From Roseburia sp. AM59-24XD (GTDB lineage: Bacteria > Bacillota > Clostridia > Lachnospirales > Lachnospiraceae), in the NCBI RefSeq assembly GCF_003478445.1, contig NZ_QUET01000007.1, positions 1 to 64,000 of the forward strand: a stretch of 64,000 bases of DNA. The letters run 5' to 3'. This document shows, piece by piece, positions 54,659-64,000 of the stretch; position 1 is the stretch's first letter, and each line of letters opens with the position of its first letter. The position numbers were made by a program, and so were the translations under genes. A model generated the notes under the pieces. That model was given only the letters and a program-made list of their open reading frames with translations, had not been told where the DNA came from and did no database searches.

Positions 54659-56599
54659 GTGGTTGAAGTGTCAAAGATACATGTTCTGAATCAGGATACC
54701 ATAAATAAGATCGCGGCAGGCGAGGTCATTGAGCGGCCGATGGCAGTCGTGAAGGAACTGACGGAGAATGCGATCGATGCAGATGCCACTGCAGTTACGG
54801 TGGAGGTCAAGGACGGCGGTAAGGCGTTGATCCGTATGACTGACAACGGAGTCGGCATGAACAAGGAGGATATCCGTCTTGCGTTTACGCCGCATGCCAC
54901 CAGTAAGATCGAGGATGCCAAGGATCTGCTTAAGGTAGCGACACTTGGATTTCGCGGTGAGGCTCTTGCGAGTATTTCCTCGGTTTCACAGCTTGAGATG
55001 GTGACAAAGACCAGAAATGAACTGATGGGATCGCGTTATGAAGCAGACGGCGGTGTGGAGCGTACGCTGGAGGATGTGGGATGCCCGGACGGAACGACGA
55101 TCCTTGTGCGCAATCTGTTTTATAATACACCGGCACGCCTGAAATTCTTAAAATCCTCGCCGACAGAGGCGGGATATATCAATACGCTGATCGAGAGACT
55201 GGCATTATCCCATCCGGAGATTTCTTTCCGGTTTATCAATCAGAATCAGACGAAGCTTCATACGTCCGGTAACGGTAATCTGAAGGATGTGATCTATCAT
55301 ATTTACGGCAGGGATATCACGGCGAATCTGCTTGAGGTGGATGCAGATGAGGTGAGCTGTCAGGTGAAGGGCTTTATCGGAAAGCCTGTGGTATCAAGAG
55401 GAAACCGTAATTATATGAATTATTTCATCAATGGACGCTATATCAAGAGTTCAACGATCCACAAGGCGATTGAGGATGCCTACCAGCCATATACCATGCA
55501 GCACAGATATCCGTTTACCGTGCTGCATTTTACGGTCAATCCGGAGCTTGTCGATATCAATGTACATCCGCAGAAAATGGAGATTCGTTTTTCGGATGCA
55601 CAGGGAATTTATCAGAGTGTGTATCATGCCGTCAGTGAGGCATTAAAGTATAAGGAATTTATTCCGGAGGTCACTCTGCAGGAAAATTCCTCCGAACGCA
55701 AAGCCGGAGGAAGGAACGGTTCTGTCGGAAATACAGGGGGAACGTTTCAGAAGGACCACGCCGGAAAAGAAAATATGGCAGCGGTCAGACCGGCAAAACC
55801 GGTTCGTGAGCCGGAAATATTTGAGAAGAAGAGAATGCAGTCCGTGCGGATATTAGAAGAGCTTAAGAAGCAGGATGAGCTTTTAGAACAGCAGGGACAG
55901 CTGCGGGAAAACGCACCTTATGTGACAGGCAGAGAAGAGACACCACAGGCATATCCTGTTTTGAAAAACAAGCCGGTACAGGAGTCTATGTTTGACAAAG
56001 GAATATTATCCGAACAGGCGCAGAAGGAGGTCAAGATCATCGGTCAGGTATTTGATACCTACTGGATCCTGCAGTATGACAATGCCATGTATATGGTTGA
56101 CCAGCATGCGGCACATGAGAAGGTGCTTTACGAGCGTTTCATGAAGAAGCTGGCAGAGAAAAAGCCGATGGTGCAGATGCTGCAGCCGCCGGTGATACTG
56201 ACACTTACCATGCAGGAGGAAGAGGCAGTTAAGAATAACATGACAGTCTTTGAGGAGTTAGGTTATCAGATCGAGCCGTTTGGCGGCAGGGAATATGCGG
56301 TGAGCGGTGTTCCTTCACATCTTCCGCATATTGGCAATGAGGAGCTGTTAAAGGAAGTGATCGACACGCTCGTTGATGAGCATGACCACAGGACGCCGGA
56401 TATTTTAAAGGATAAGATTGCGTCCATGTCCTGCAAGGCTGCAGTTAAGGGGAATAACCGGCTTCCGAGAGAACAGATGGAGGAGCTTTTAAGAGAGCTT
56501 ATGACATTAGAGAACCCATACCATTGTCCTCATGGCAGACCGACAATGATCAAAATGACGAAGACGGAAATGGATAAGAAATTTAAGAGAATTGTGTAA
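54659..56599 (+). CDS. mutL: DNA mismatch repair protein MutL (endonuclease type)
   Basis: 646 residues. GHKL ATPase motifs appear as ENAIDADAT, DNGVGM and GFRGEALASIS. A disordered linker spans about 340-450. The C-terminal domain has the nicking motif DQHAAHEKVLYE and a PHGRP segment, so it is an endonuclease MutL, consistent with no MutH. The start is GTG 54659 or GTG 54668; AAGGAAAGG is upstream. Adjacent to mutS and miaA. Confidence 0.96.
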   Translation: MVEVSKIHVLNQDTINKIAAGEVIERPMAVVKELTENAIDADATAVTVEVKDGGKALIRMTDNGVGMNKEDIRLAFTPHATSKIEDAKDLLKVATLGFRGEALASISSVSQLEMVTKTRNELMGSRYEADGGVERTLEDVGCPDGTTILVRNLFYNTPARLKFLKSSPTEAGYINTLIERLALSHPEISFRFINQNQTKLHTSGNGNLKDVIYHIYGRDITANLLEVDADEVSCQVKGFIGKPVVSRGNRNYMNYFINGRYIKSSTIHKAIEDAYQPYTMQHRYPFTVLHFTVNPELVDINVHPQKMEIRFSDAQGIYQSVYHAVSEALKYKEFIPEVTLQENSSERKAGGRNGSVGNTGGTFQKDHAGKENMAAVRPAKPVREPEIFEKKRMQSVRILEELKKQDELLEQQGQLRENAPYVTGREETPQAYPVLKNKPVQESMFDKGILSEQAQKEVKIIGQVFDTYWILQYDNAMYMVDQHAAHEKVLYERFMKKLAEKKPMVQMLQPPVILTLTMQEEEAVKNNMTVFEELGYQIEPFGGREYAVSGVPSHLPHIGNEELLKEVIDTLVDEHDHRTPDILKDKIASMSCKAAVKGNNRLPREQMEELLRELMTLENPYHCPHGRPTMIKMTKTEMDKKFKRIV

Positions 56600-56609
56600 G
56601 GAGACAACT

Positions 56610-57572
56610 ATGCAGGAGAAACACAAAAAACCGCTGATCATTCTGACGGGACCGACGGCAGTGGGAAAGACCGCATTATCCATCGGTCTTGCCAAGGCAG
56701 TGGGTGGTGAGATCATTTCGGCAGATTCCATGCAGGTATACAAAGGGATGGATATCGGAACTGCCAAGATTATGCCGGAGGAAATGCAGGGCGTGAAGCA
56801 TTATCTGGTGAATGAGCTGGAACCGGACGAGGAATTTAATGTCGTGGTGTTTCAGAGGCTGTGTAAGCAGTATATGGAGCAGATCTACGCCGAGGGAAGG
56901 ATTCCGATCATTGTCGGAGGAACCGGATTTTATATCCAGTCGATCCTGAATGATATCGACTTTACGGAGAATGAGGCGGACACCTCATACCGACAGATAT
57001 TAGAGGAGCGGGCAAAGACACAGGGCGTTCAGTCGCTTCACGCAGAGCTTTGCCGTGTGGATGAGAAGGCGGCAGAGCAGATTCATCCAAACAACGTCAA
57101 AAGAGTGATCCGTGCACTGGAATATTATCATCAGACCGGAGAGAAGATCTCAGAGCACAATGAATCACAGAGGCAGAAAAATTCACCGTACGATTTTATT
57201 TATTATGTGCTTCGTCTTCCGCGGGAGATCCTTTATGACCGGATCAACCGGCGCGTGGATCTGATGCGTGAACAGGGACTGGAGGCTGAGGTCAGACGAT
57301 TAAGAGAACAGGGATGCACCAGAAATATGGTTTCGATGCAGGGGCTTGGCTACAAGGAGATCCTTGCGGCATTAGACGGTGAATGCACCATGGATGAGGC
57401 ATTTGATAAGATCAAGCTTGAAACAAGACATTTTGCGAAGCGGCAGTTCACCTGGTTTCGCAGGGAACGCGATGTGACGTGGCTTGATAAGGACCGGTTT
57501 GCGGATGAGCAGGAGCTGCTCAAGCACTGCGTTCGGGAAATCAGGCAGCACTTTGACCGGACGCAGGTATGA
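56610..57572 (+). CDS. miaA: tRNA dimethylallyltransferase
   Basis: 320 residues. It adds the isopentenyl group to A37 of tRNAs reading UNN codons, using the product of the MEP pathway served by ispE in this window. The P-loop GPTAVGKTALS, SADSMQVYKGMDIGTAK, GGTGFYIQSIL and the C-terminal QFTWFRRERDVTWLD are typical. ATG 56610 has AAGGAG. The mutS-mutL-miaA order is conserved. Confidence 0.96.
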   Translation: MQEKHKKPLIILTGPTAVGKTALSIGLAKAVGGEIISADSMQVYKGMDIGTAKIMPEEMQGVKHYLVNELEPDEEFNVVVFQRLCKQYMEQIYAEGRIPIIVGGTGFYIQSILNDIDFTENEADTSYRQILEERAKTQGVQSLHAELCRVDEKAAEQIHPNNVKRVIRALEYYHQTGEKISEHNESQRQKNSPYDFIYYVLRLPREILYDRINRRVDLMREQGLEAEVRRLREQGCTRNMVSMQGLGYKEILAALDGECTMDEAFDKIKLETRHFAKRQFTWFRRERDVTWLDKDRFADEQELLKHCVREIRQHFDRTQV

Positions 57573-57628
57573 TGCTTACGGAAAGAAGTCGCAGAATATG
57601 GAGAATCAAAGAGAAAAGAGGAAGAAAA

Positions 57629-58921
57629 ATGGAGTTACAGAATTTATACGAAAAAGCAGGAATTGACAGTAAGGTGTATGATTTCTGCAGTCAGATAGAG
57701 GAAGGGTTAAAGGAGCGTTTTGCAGAGATTGACAAGACAGCGGAGTACAACCAGATGAAGGTGCTTCGTGCAATGCAGCAGCACAAGGTGAGTGCCGGCT
57801 GCTTTGAGTCTTCTACCGGATATGGCTATGATGATCTTGGCAGAGAAACACTGGAGGATGTCTATGCGTCTGTGTTTGAGGCGGAATCTGCGCTGGTGCG
57901 CCCGCAGCTTACCTGTGGAACCCATGCGCTTACCGTGGCACTTTCCGCCAATTTAAGACCGGGGGACGAGCTTCTTTCGCCGGTCGGCAAGCCGTATGAT
58001 ACGCTGGAGGGAGTGATCGGCATCGGTGACAATGCGGCACCGGGATCCTTAAAGGAGTTTGGTGTCACTTACCGTCAGGTTGATCTGAAGGAGGACGGAA
58101 GCTTTGATTTTGATAGCATCCGTGCGGCACTCAATGATAAAACAAAGCTTGTGACGATCCAGCGTTCCAAGGGCTATGCGACACGTCCGACGCTTTCGGT
58201 AGAGCGGATCGGTGAGCTGATCGCGTTTATCAAGTCCATCCGTCCGGATGTGATCTGCATGGTTGATAACTGCTACGGTGAGTTTGTGGAGCGTATTGAG
58301 CCGATACAGGTCGGAGCGGATATGTGCGTTGGCTCACTGATCAAGAATCCGGGCGGCGGTCTCGCACCGATCGGCGGTTATATTGTCGGAAGAAAAGACC
58401 TGATCGATATGTGTGCATATCGCCTGACAGCACCGGGACTCGGGAAAGAAGTCGGTGCAACACTCGGATTAAACCGTTCGTTTTTCCAGGGATTTTTCAT
58501 GGCACCGTGCGTGGCAGCTTCTGCACTGAAGGGCGCGATCTTTGCGGCAAATGTCTATGAGCGTCTGGGCTTTCCGGTTGTACCGAACGGTACAGAGTCC
58601 CGTCATGATATTATCCAGGCAGTGACACTTGGCAGTGCGGAGGGTGTGATCGCATTCTGCAAGGGCATTCAGGCGGGCTCGCCGGTGGACAGCCACGTTG
58701 CGCCGGAGCCGTATGCTATGCCGGGCTATCACAGTGATGTGATTATGGCAGCAGGTGCTTTTGTGCAGGGTTCTTCGATCGAGCTGAGCGCGGACGGTCC
58801 GATCGAGCCGCCGTATGCGGTCTATTTTCAGGGAGGTCTTACCTGGTACCACGCCAAGTTTGGTATCATGATGTCCGTTCAGTACATGGCAAAAGAGGGA
58901 TTATTGAACCTTCCTGTGTAA
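57629..58921 (+). CDS. Methionine gamma-lyase family / aluminium-resistance-like PLP protein (YnbB-like)
   Basis: 430 residues, fold-type I PLP enzyme. SCG-like features: RPQLTCGTHALTVALSANLR, VDNCYGEFVERIEP with the PLP-binding Asp and the lysine in GSLIKNPGGGLAPIGG. It belongs to the family called aluminium resistance protein in older annotation; the true reaction is not known and gamma-lyase activity is only by homology. ATG 57629 has AGAGGAAG upstream. It follows miaA, as in many Clostridia and Bacilli. Confidence 0.88.
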   Translation: MELQNLYEKAGIDSKVYDFCSQIEEGLKERFAEIDKTAEYNQMKVLRAMQQHKVSAGCFESSTGYGYDDLGRETLEDVYASVFEAESALVRPQLTCGTHALTVALSANLRPGDELLSPVGKPYDTLEGVIGIGDNAAPGSLKEFGVTYRQVDLKEDGSFDFDSIRAALNDKTKLVTIQRSKGYATRPTLSVERIGELIAFIKSIRPDVICMVDNCYGEFVERIEPIQVGADMCVGSLIKNPGGGLAPIGGYIVGRKDLIDMCAYRLTAPGLGKEVGATLGLNRSFFQGFFMAPCVAASALKGAIFAANVYERLGFPVVPNGTESRHDIIQAVTLGSAEGVIAFCKGIQAGSPVDSHVAPEPYAMPGYHSDVIMAAGAFVQGSSIELSADGPIEPPYAVYFQGGLTWYHAKFGIMMSVQYMAKEGLLNLPV

Positions 58922-59057
58922 ATCATGTAGAATTTTATAAAAATGTCACGAATAAATCACAATTCCATTGGCAGATGGTTCTATACAAAAATAAGATTTT
59001 ATGATACCATATAATGTGATGCGTTTGGTGGGGAAAGCCTTCAGACAGGAGGCAGTA

Positions 59058-59789
59058 ATGAATAAAAACAAACGTGAACAATATGGTCAGAGACCGGACG
59101 GATCCATCCGCATGAAGGAACTTCCGCTTTCCGAGCGACCCTATGAGAAGTGTCTTCGGTACGGTCCGGAAGCTCTTTCGGATAGTGAGCTTCTTGCAGT
59201 TGTGATACGAACGGGCAGCCGGGGAGAGAAGGCGGTGGATCTTGCCAGAAAAGTTTTGGGCAGTCTGCCACAGAAGAATCTCGGTGGTCTGTTTCAGGTG
59301 TCGTTAAAGCAGCTTCAGGAGATTCGCGGGATCGGCAAGGTCAAAGCGGTGCAGCTTAAATGCATGGCAGAATTTACAAAGCGCATGGTGCGCTGCAGCA
59401 TGCCGTTGGAGCAGCTTAAGTGCAGTGAACCGGAGCAGGTGGCAGCGTATTACTGCCAGCAGATGCGTTTTCTGGAGACCGAGCAGGTGCTTTTGCTTGT
59501 ACTGGATGGCAAGAATGCGGTGATACAGGAGATCGTCATTTCAAATGGATCTTTTAATGCTTCGGTGGCATCTCCCCGGGAAATTTTCTATAACGCGCTC
59601 AAGCACAGAGCAGTCAGTATTCTGCTTTTGCACAATCATCCGTCAGGAGATCCGTCGCCGAGCCGTGAGGACATGCTTTTGACAAAGAGAATCCGTGATG
59701 TGGGGCAGATGATCGGAATTGAGCTGGTGGATCATATTGTGATCGGTGATAACCGATATACCAGTTTTCGTGAGAGCGGTTATTTATAA
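59058..59789 (+). CDS. radC: RadC-family JAMM/MPN protein
   Basis: 243 residues. An N-terminal helix-hairpin-helix region (LKQLQEIRGIGKVKAVQLKC) is followed by a JAMM metalloprotease-like domain with HNHPSGDPSPSRED. The old DNA repair name is not well supported; role unknown. ATG 59058 follows CAGGAGG. It stands in front of mreB as in B. subtilis. The 136-base spacer before it has TATAAT at 59010-59015 but no good -35. Confidence 0.92.
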   Translation: MNKNKREQYGQRPDGSIRMKELPLSERPYEKCLRYGPEALSDSELLAVVIRTGSRGEKAVDLARKVLGSLPQKNLGGLFQVSLKQLQEIRGIGKVKAVQLKCMAEFTKRMVRCSMPLEQLKCSEPEQVAAYYCQQMRFLETEQVLLLVLDGKNAVIQEIVISNGSFNASVASPREIFYNALKHRAVSILLLHNHPSGDPSPSREDMLLTKRIRDVGQMIGIELVDHIVIGDNRYTSFRESGYL

Positions 59790-59836
59790 AAGCATCGATG
59801 GACATAAGACTCAGATTACCGGAAGGGAGTATTCCA

Positions 59837-60861
59837 ATGGCACATAAAACTTATGGTATTGATTTTGGAACGGGTACCGTAAAGGTCTATAAAAAATCAG
59901 AGGGAATTATTCTGAATGAGAGAACGGTTGTGGCGACTGTCGGTAAGGGCGCAGCGCAGCGTCCGGTTGCGATCGGGGACAAGGCATATGAGATGTTCGA
60001 GAAGGTTCCGCCCAACATTAAGGTTTCTTTTCCTCTGGAGAACGGAGTGATCTCGCAGATGGGAGATATGATCTCGCTGTGGAATTTCATGCTGGAGAAG
60101 ATATCCGGCAGACGAAAGGCAAAGAACGCCGATTTCTATATTGCTGTGCCGGCAGATATCCGTGAGGTGGACAAGAATGCTTACTCGCGTGTTGTTTCTG
60201 AAAGTGAGTGCAAGCCGCACAAGGTGTTTCTGATCCATAAGCCGGTCGCGGATGCGCTGGGACTTGATCTTGATGTGGAGAATGCGAGAGGCATTATGAT
60301 CGTCAATGTAGGTGCGGAGACAACCGAGATTTCCGTGCTGTCACTGGGAGGAATTGTCGTGTCGAAGCTTCTTCGTACGGAGGCAATTATTTTGATGAAC
60401 AGATCATCAATTATATCCGCAAGGAGCATAACTTTGTGATCGGCAGGAAGAGCGCCGAGCAGATCAAGAAGACGCTTGTTTCAGCCGTACCCGTTGATGA
60501 GAAGGTGACTGTGGTCGGACGCAATGTGGTGAAGGGGCTTCCGGGTGAGGTGACAGTGGCATCCTCCGAGATATTTCCTTTGGTTCAGGGCGTATTTCTG
60601 TCGATATCGGCAGCCGTGCGTTCCATGCTGGAGCGGACGCCGCCTGAGATTGCATCCGAGATTGCGGAAAGAGGCATTTATCTGACCGGCGGATCCTCCT
60701 GGATCCGTGGAATGGATCAGCTTGTTGCCAATGAGACACGGTATAAGATCAATACCACGAAGCATGCGCAGAGAACGGTTGTGACCGGTCTCGGATATCT
60801 GGCAGAGCATCCGAAGCTTGCCGCCAGATACAGCATTCCTCTGAAGGAGATCAGAGGATAA
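59837..60861 (+). CDS. mreB: Rod shape protein MreB (actin-like), frameshifted
   Basis: Actin-fold filament protein guiding side-wall synthesis with MreC, MreD and PBP2. The N-terminal phosphate loop is YGIDFGTGTVKVY, the middle has NVGAETTEISVLSLGGIVVS, and the C-terminal part has YLTGGSSWIRGMDQL. The frame breaks at about 60378: ACGGAGGCA read as ACGGGAGGCA gives LLRTGGNYFDEQIINYIRKE and restores the whole gene of about 341 residues. ATG 59837 follows GGAAGGGAG. First gene of mreBCD-PBP2. Confidence 0.92.
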
Positions 60862-60883
60862 AGAGAATGAAGGAGTTGTAGGA

Positions 60884-61747
60884 ATGCGTAAACGGACTAA
60901 AATTACAATGGATCCGAAATATATACTGATGACCATTGCGATCGTGAGTGTTGCTCTGATCATTGTATCATTTCGATTTCAGGATAAAATGACACCGATC
61001 AGAACGGCTGTGGGCAGTGTGGTGACACCGATGCAGCGCGGAATTAACAAGATCGGACTTGTTGTGGCAGACGGGATGGATTATGCGACAACTGTCAAGA
61101 AGCTGGTCAAAAAGAACAATGCACTGCAGAAGCAGCTGGATGATCTGTCGCAGCAGAATCGTCTGCTCCAGCAGGACAAATATGATCTGGATGATTTCCG
61201 CAAGCTCTATAGTCTGGACGAGAAGTATTCCAACTATCCGAAGGTGGCGGCACATGTTATCAGCAGTGATGGCAACTGGTTTAACAGCTTTGTCATCGAC
61301 AAGGGTTCCAAGGACGGTCTGAAGGTCAACATGAATGTGCTGGCGGGAGACGGACTGGTCGGCATCGTCACAGAAGTGAATAAATCCTATGCGAGAGTCC
61401 GTTCGATCATTGATGATGAGAGCAGTGTAACCGGATCTTTCTTGAAAACATCGGATATGTGCTTTGTAAACGGGAATCTGAAGCTGATAGGTAAGGGGAT
61501 GATCGATATCAGCGGCATCCCGGCAGATGCCGAGGTGAAGGATGGCTACGAGGTTGTTACCTCACCGGTCAGCGATAAGTACCTTCCGGGGATCCTGATC
61601 GGTTATGCCAGAGATATCAAGACGGATTCCTCAAATATCACACAGTCGGCGCATCTGACACCGGCTGCCGATTTTTCGGGACTTGATATGGTGCTTGTGA
61701 TCACAGAGGTGAAGGATTCCGGTGATTTGGAGGATATTTTAAATTGA
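60884..61747 (+). CDS. mreC: Rod shape-determining protein MreC
   Basis: 287 residues. A membrane segment near residues 12-28 (LMTIAIVSVALIIVSF) is followed by a coiled coil (NNALQKQLDDLSQQNRLLQQ) and the paired beta-barrel extracellular domain (SSDGNWFNSFVIDKGSKDGL, MNVLAGDGLVGIVTEV). It scaffolds the wall elongation complex. The end overlaps the mreD start by four bases. Confidence 0.95.
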   Translation: MRKRTKITMDPKYILMTIAIVSVALIIVSFRFQDKMTPIRTAVGSVVTPMQRGINKIGLVVADGMDYATTVKKLVKKNNALQKQLDDLSQQNRLLQQDKYDLDDFRKLYSLDEKYSNYPKVAAHVISSDGNWFNSFVIDKGSKDGLKVNMNVLAGDGLVGIVTEVNKSYARVRSIIDDESSVTGSFLKTSDMCFVNGNLKLIGKGMIDISGIPADAEVKDGYEVVTSPVSDKYLPGILIGYARDIKTDSSNITQSAHLTPAADFSGLDMVLVITEVKDSGDLEDILN

Positions 61748-62286
61748 GACGTTATATTTACCTGTTATTGCTGAATATCGTATGCTTTGTGCTTCAGACA
61801 ACGATGTTCAGGCATCTTCCGCTTGGTGGGGTCGTACCGAATATTCTGATCATGATCACAGCGGCTTCCGGACTCATGTATGGAAGAAAGCTTGGTATGT
61901 TTTCCGGATTTTTGGGTGGTCTTATGATCGATGCGATGTTTAACAGCGTGATCGGTCTGACAATTTTGATCTATTCGTTTATCGGATATGTCAATGGTAT
62001 GTTAAATAAACTGTACTTCAAGGAAAGATTATATATTCCGGTTATTACGATCGTGCTTAGCGATCTGGCATATGGTGTTTTGTATTATGTGTGTCGTTTT
62101 ATGCTTCGGGGCAGAATGGACTTTATGTTTTATCTGATGCATGTGATGATTCCGGAGGCGGTGTACACACTGATCATCGGAGTGCCGATCTACCTTCTGA
62201 TGCGGCAGATCAAGGAGCATTTCAAACCGGAGGAGCATGTTTCGCTGGAGGAGCATGTGGAGATGGATCGGGAGAAGGCTATCTGA
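61744..62286 (+). CDS. mreD: Rod shape-determining protein MreD
   Basis: 180 residues with about five membrane segments (YIYLLLLNIVCFVLQTTMF and others). Start TTG 61744 overlaps the stop of mreC. The C-terminal 30 residues are charged. Partner of MreC in the elongation complex. Confidence 0.92.
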   Translation: MRRYIYLLLLNIVCFVLQTTMFRHLPLGGVVPNILIMITAASGLMYGRKLGMFSGFLGGLMIDAMFNSVIGLTILIYSFIGYVNGMLNKLYFKERLYIPVITIVLSDLAYGVLYYVCRFMLRGRMDFMFYLMHVMIPEAVYTLIIGVPIYLLMRQIKEHFKPEEHVSLEEHVEMDREKAI

Positions 62287-62310
62287 TTTCGGTGAAAGGA
62301 GAGAAGAAAC

Positions 62311-64000
62311 GTGTTAGACACTTTGAAGGATTATATCAAAGCATTTTTCAATTCAAGATTGCTGCCGGTTACGGTTGTTTTTATGCTTCTTTTTTCCATT
62401 CTGATCAATCGTATGTTTGAACTTCAGATCGTGGACAGAGACAGTATTATCGCAAGTGGTGCGAGCAATACCATCAAGGAAAAGGATATCAAGGCGACCC
62501 GCGGTAACATTTATGACTGTAACGGAACACTTCTTGCCTATAACAAGCTGTCTTATAATATCGTATTTTCGGAGACCTCCAAGCTGACGGGTATGACGGA
62601 CGAAGAGAAGAACACGATGATCTACCGTCTGCTTTATATCTTAAAGAAGCATGGTAGTGAGCTTTCTGTGGATTATTATCTGGCGTATGATCACGGCAAG
62701 CTGCAGTATCAGGTGGAGGGAAGCTCTCTGGAGCGTTATCTGGCGGATGCATACTCTGTGCAGAACGGCGTGAAGGCACTGACACAGGAGCAGAAGGATA
62801 CGACGCCGCAGGCGATGTATGATTATCTCATTAAGAAGTTTGAGATTGCGGAAACTTATGATAAGGATACGGCGATCGATATTCTGGCGGTGCGTTATGC
62901 GATGTTTATCAACCGTTATGCGAAGTTTCAGGACATCATTCTTGCCAAGAACGTCGATGAGAAGACAGTGGCGGCTGTCAAAGAGAACAGTGAACTTTTG
63001 CCGGGTGTTGACATTGATCAGAACACCTCTCGTGTTTATAAGAAGAGTAAGTATTTTGCACATATGCTCGGTTATACCGGTTCCATCTCAGCGGAGAAGC
63101 TGGAGGAACTGAATAAAGAGAACAAGGAATCTATTTATTCCGTAGATGATCAGATCGGTATTTCCGGCCTTGAGAGCACCTATGAGGATTATCTGCGCGG
63201 AACAAAGGGAAGCCGTGAGATTACGGTCGATGGTGGAACGAGCCGTATTATCTCTGAGAAGACAACGAAGGATCCGGTTGCAGGAAATGATCTGTATCTG
63301 ACGATCGATGCAAAGCTGCAGGAGGAGTGCTATCATCTTCTGGAGGAGCGGATCGCCGGTATTCTGATCGCTAATATCAATAACAGTATGGACGCCGGAA
63401 CAAGAGGGCATTCCACGAAGGACATCAAGGTACCGATCTACGATGTGTACAATGCGATCATCCAGAATAACATTGTCAATGTGGAGCGTTTTACGGATGA
63501 GGATGCTTCCTCGCTGGAGAAGGCAACCTTAAAAAAATACAAAGCCAAAAAGAAAACAATCGTGCGCAAAATCCGACACCTTCTGGCAGCGGACAGCACG
63601 GCATCGGCAAAGACTCTTTCTTCCGATATGAATGATTTTCTGGATGCTTTTTATTCCATATTAAAAGATAATTCAATCGTCATTACAAATAGCAGTGATT
63701 CTGACAGCTCCCGGAAAGCAGTGGATACATCGGATGCCACATACAAAAGCTACGCCAACGGATCACTCAGCCTGAGCAAGTATCTGCAGTATGCAATTTC
63801 ACAGCAGTGGATCGATCTGGACAAGCTGGATATCGGGAACGACTTTTATAGTACACAGGAAATTTACAAAAAACTGGTTGACTATGGTATCAATTTATTA
63901 GAAAATGATACTGCGTTTACAAAAATGATTTACAGTTACATGATCTATCATTATGAGCTGTCAGGCAGAGATATCTGTCTGCTCCTGTTTGATCAGGGTG
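62311..64000 (+). CDS. Penicillin-binding protein 2 (elongation-type transpeptidase), truncated by the window end
   Basis: 563 residues visible, no stop before 64000. GTG 62311 follows AAAGGAGAG. A short cytoplasmic part and one membrane segment (LLPVTVVFMLLFSILI) lead into the dimerisation domain of a class B PBP: IKATRGNIYDCNGTLLAYNK is its first signature. GISGLESTYEDYLRGTKGSR and LYLTIDAKLQ follow. The region after about residue 350 is a helical insert seen in clostridial PBP2 proteins. The active-site SxxK lies beyond the window. It is the fourth gene of the mreBCD set and would be the transpeptidase of side-wall growth. Confidence 0.9.
   Translation, partial: MLDTLKDYIKAFFNSRLLPVTVVFMLLFSILINRMFELQIVDRDSIIASGASNTIKEKDIKATRGNIYDCNGTLLAYNKLSYNIVFSETSKLTGMTDEEKNTMIYRLLYILKKHGSELSVDYYLAYDHGKLQYQVEGSSLERYLADAYSVQNGVKALTQEQKDTTPQAMYDYLIKKFEIAETYDKDTAIDILAVRYAMFINRYAKFQDIILAKNVDEKTVAAVKENSELLPGVDIDQNTSRVYKKSKYFAHMLGYTGSISAEKLEELNKENKESIYSVDDQIGISGLESTYEDYLRGTKGSREITVDGGTSRIISEKTTKDPVAGNDLYLTIDAKLQEECYHLLEERIAGILIANINNSMDAGTRGHSTKDIKVPIYDVYNAIIQNNIVNVERFTDEDASSLEKATLKKYKAKKKTIVRKIRHLLAADSTASAKTLSSDMNDFLDAFYSILKDNSIVITNSSDSDSSRKAVDTSDATYKSYANGSLSLSKYLQYAISQQWIDLDKLDIGNDFYSTQEIYKKLVDYGINLLENDTAFTKMIYSYMIYHYELSGRDICLLLFDQG

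Noticed and set aside
18157..60861. Programmed ribosomal frameshifting at the many breaks
   Set aside because: No slippery heptamer with a downstream structure is present, the breaks hit unrelated housekeeping genes and serS would need two.
1..64000. tRNA or rRNA genes
   Set aside because: I saw no cloverleaf or rRNA-like stretch on reading; only RNase P RNA and the L10 leader are supported.

Overview
The window is chromosome from an anaerobic, low-to-mid GC Firmicute. Gene content and order point to a motile Lachnospiraceae of the Roseburia/Agathobacter type: a long clostridial-type PRPP synthetase, SpoIIR, a TIGR03960 radical SAM gene followed by its TIGR03936 partner and rng, radC-mreBCD-PBP2, a class A RNase P RNA and a textbook sigma-28 promoter. 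The genus is an inference.

Bases 1 to about 16,190 are the right part of an integrative conjugative element of the Tn1549/Tn916 superfamily; its left end lies outside the window. In order it holds topoisomerase III, a 1241-residue multidomain antirestriction protein, a TTRAP-like protein and a Cys-rich VLP protein. An AT-rich accessory pair on the minus strand follows, then a relaxase with a one-base frameshift, MobC and an XRE regulator. Next come an AT-rich cargo (response regulator, histidine kinase, Ig-like lipoprotein), a sigma-70-like factor, an HTH protein, Xis and a tyrosine integrase. A near-duplicate leader lies upstream of both the antirestriction gene and mobC, in opposite orientation. 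The element ends against the 5' end of a low-molecular-weight phosphatase gene.

Bases 16,300 to 33,300 hold galK, a degenerate PAS-GGDEF-EAL protein, serS, two copies of a hairpin repeat, a signal peptidase, a C39-like peptidase, the L10 leader with rplJ-rplL, a MATE transporter, a Pro/Cys-rich orphan, a sigma-28-driven orphan, ispE, a VanY-type carboxypeptidase, plsC, a DUF1934 gene and spoIIR. Bases 33,500 to 51,500 hold PBP1A, a second signal peptidase with a very long N-terminal extension, rnhB, an FlhB-tail protein, yraN, pgeF, a PRPP synthetase, a lipoprotein PPIase, der-plsY-gpsA, two radical SAM-linked genes, rng and a nucleoid-associated protein. Bases 51,500 to 64,000 hold rnpB, mutS-mutL-miaA, a PLP enzyme, radC, mreBCD and the start of a PBP2 gene cut by the window end.

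At least ten one-base indels interrupt genes here, including ones expected to be essential (serS twice, ispE, gpsA, mreB). Six lie at AGCT, where a G just 5' of it appears lost. The most economical reading is systematic consensus error, possibly linked to base modification, not gene decay. These genes are annotated as whole genes with the break position given.
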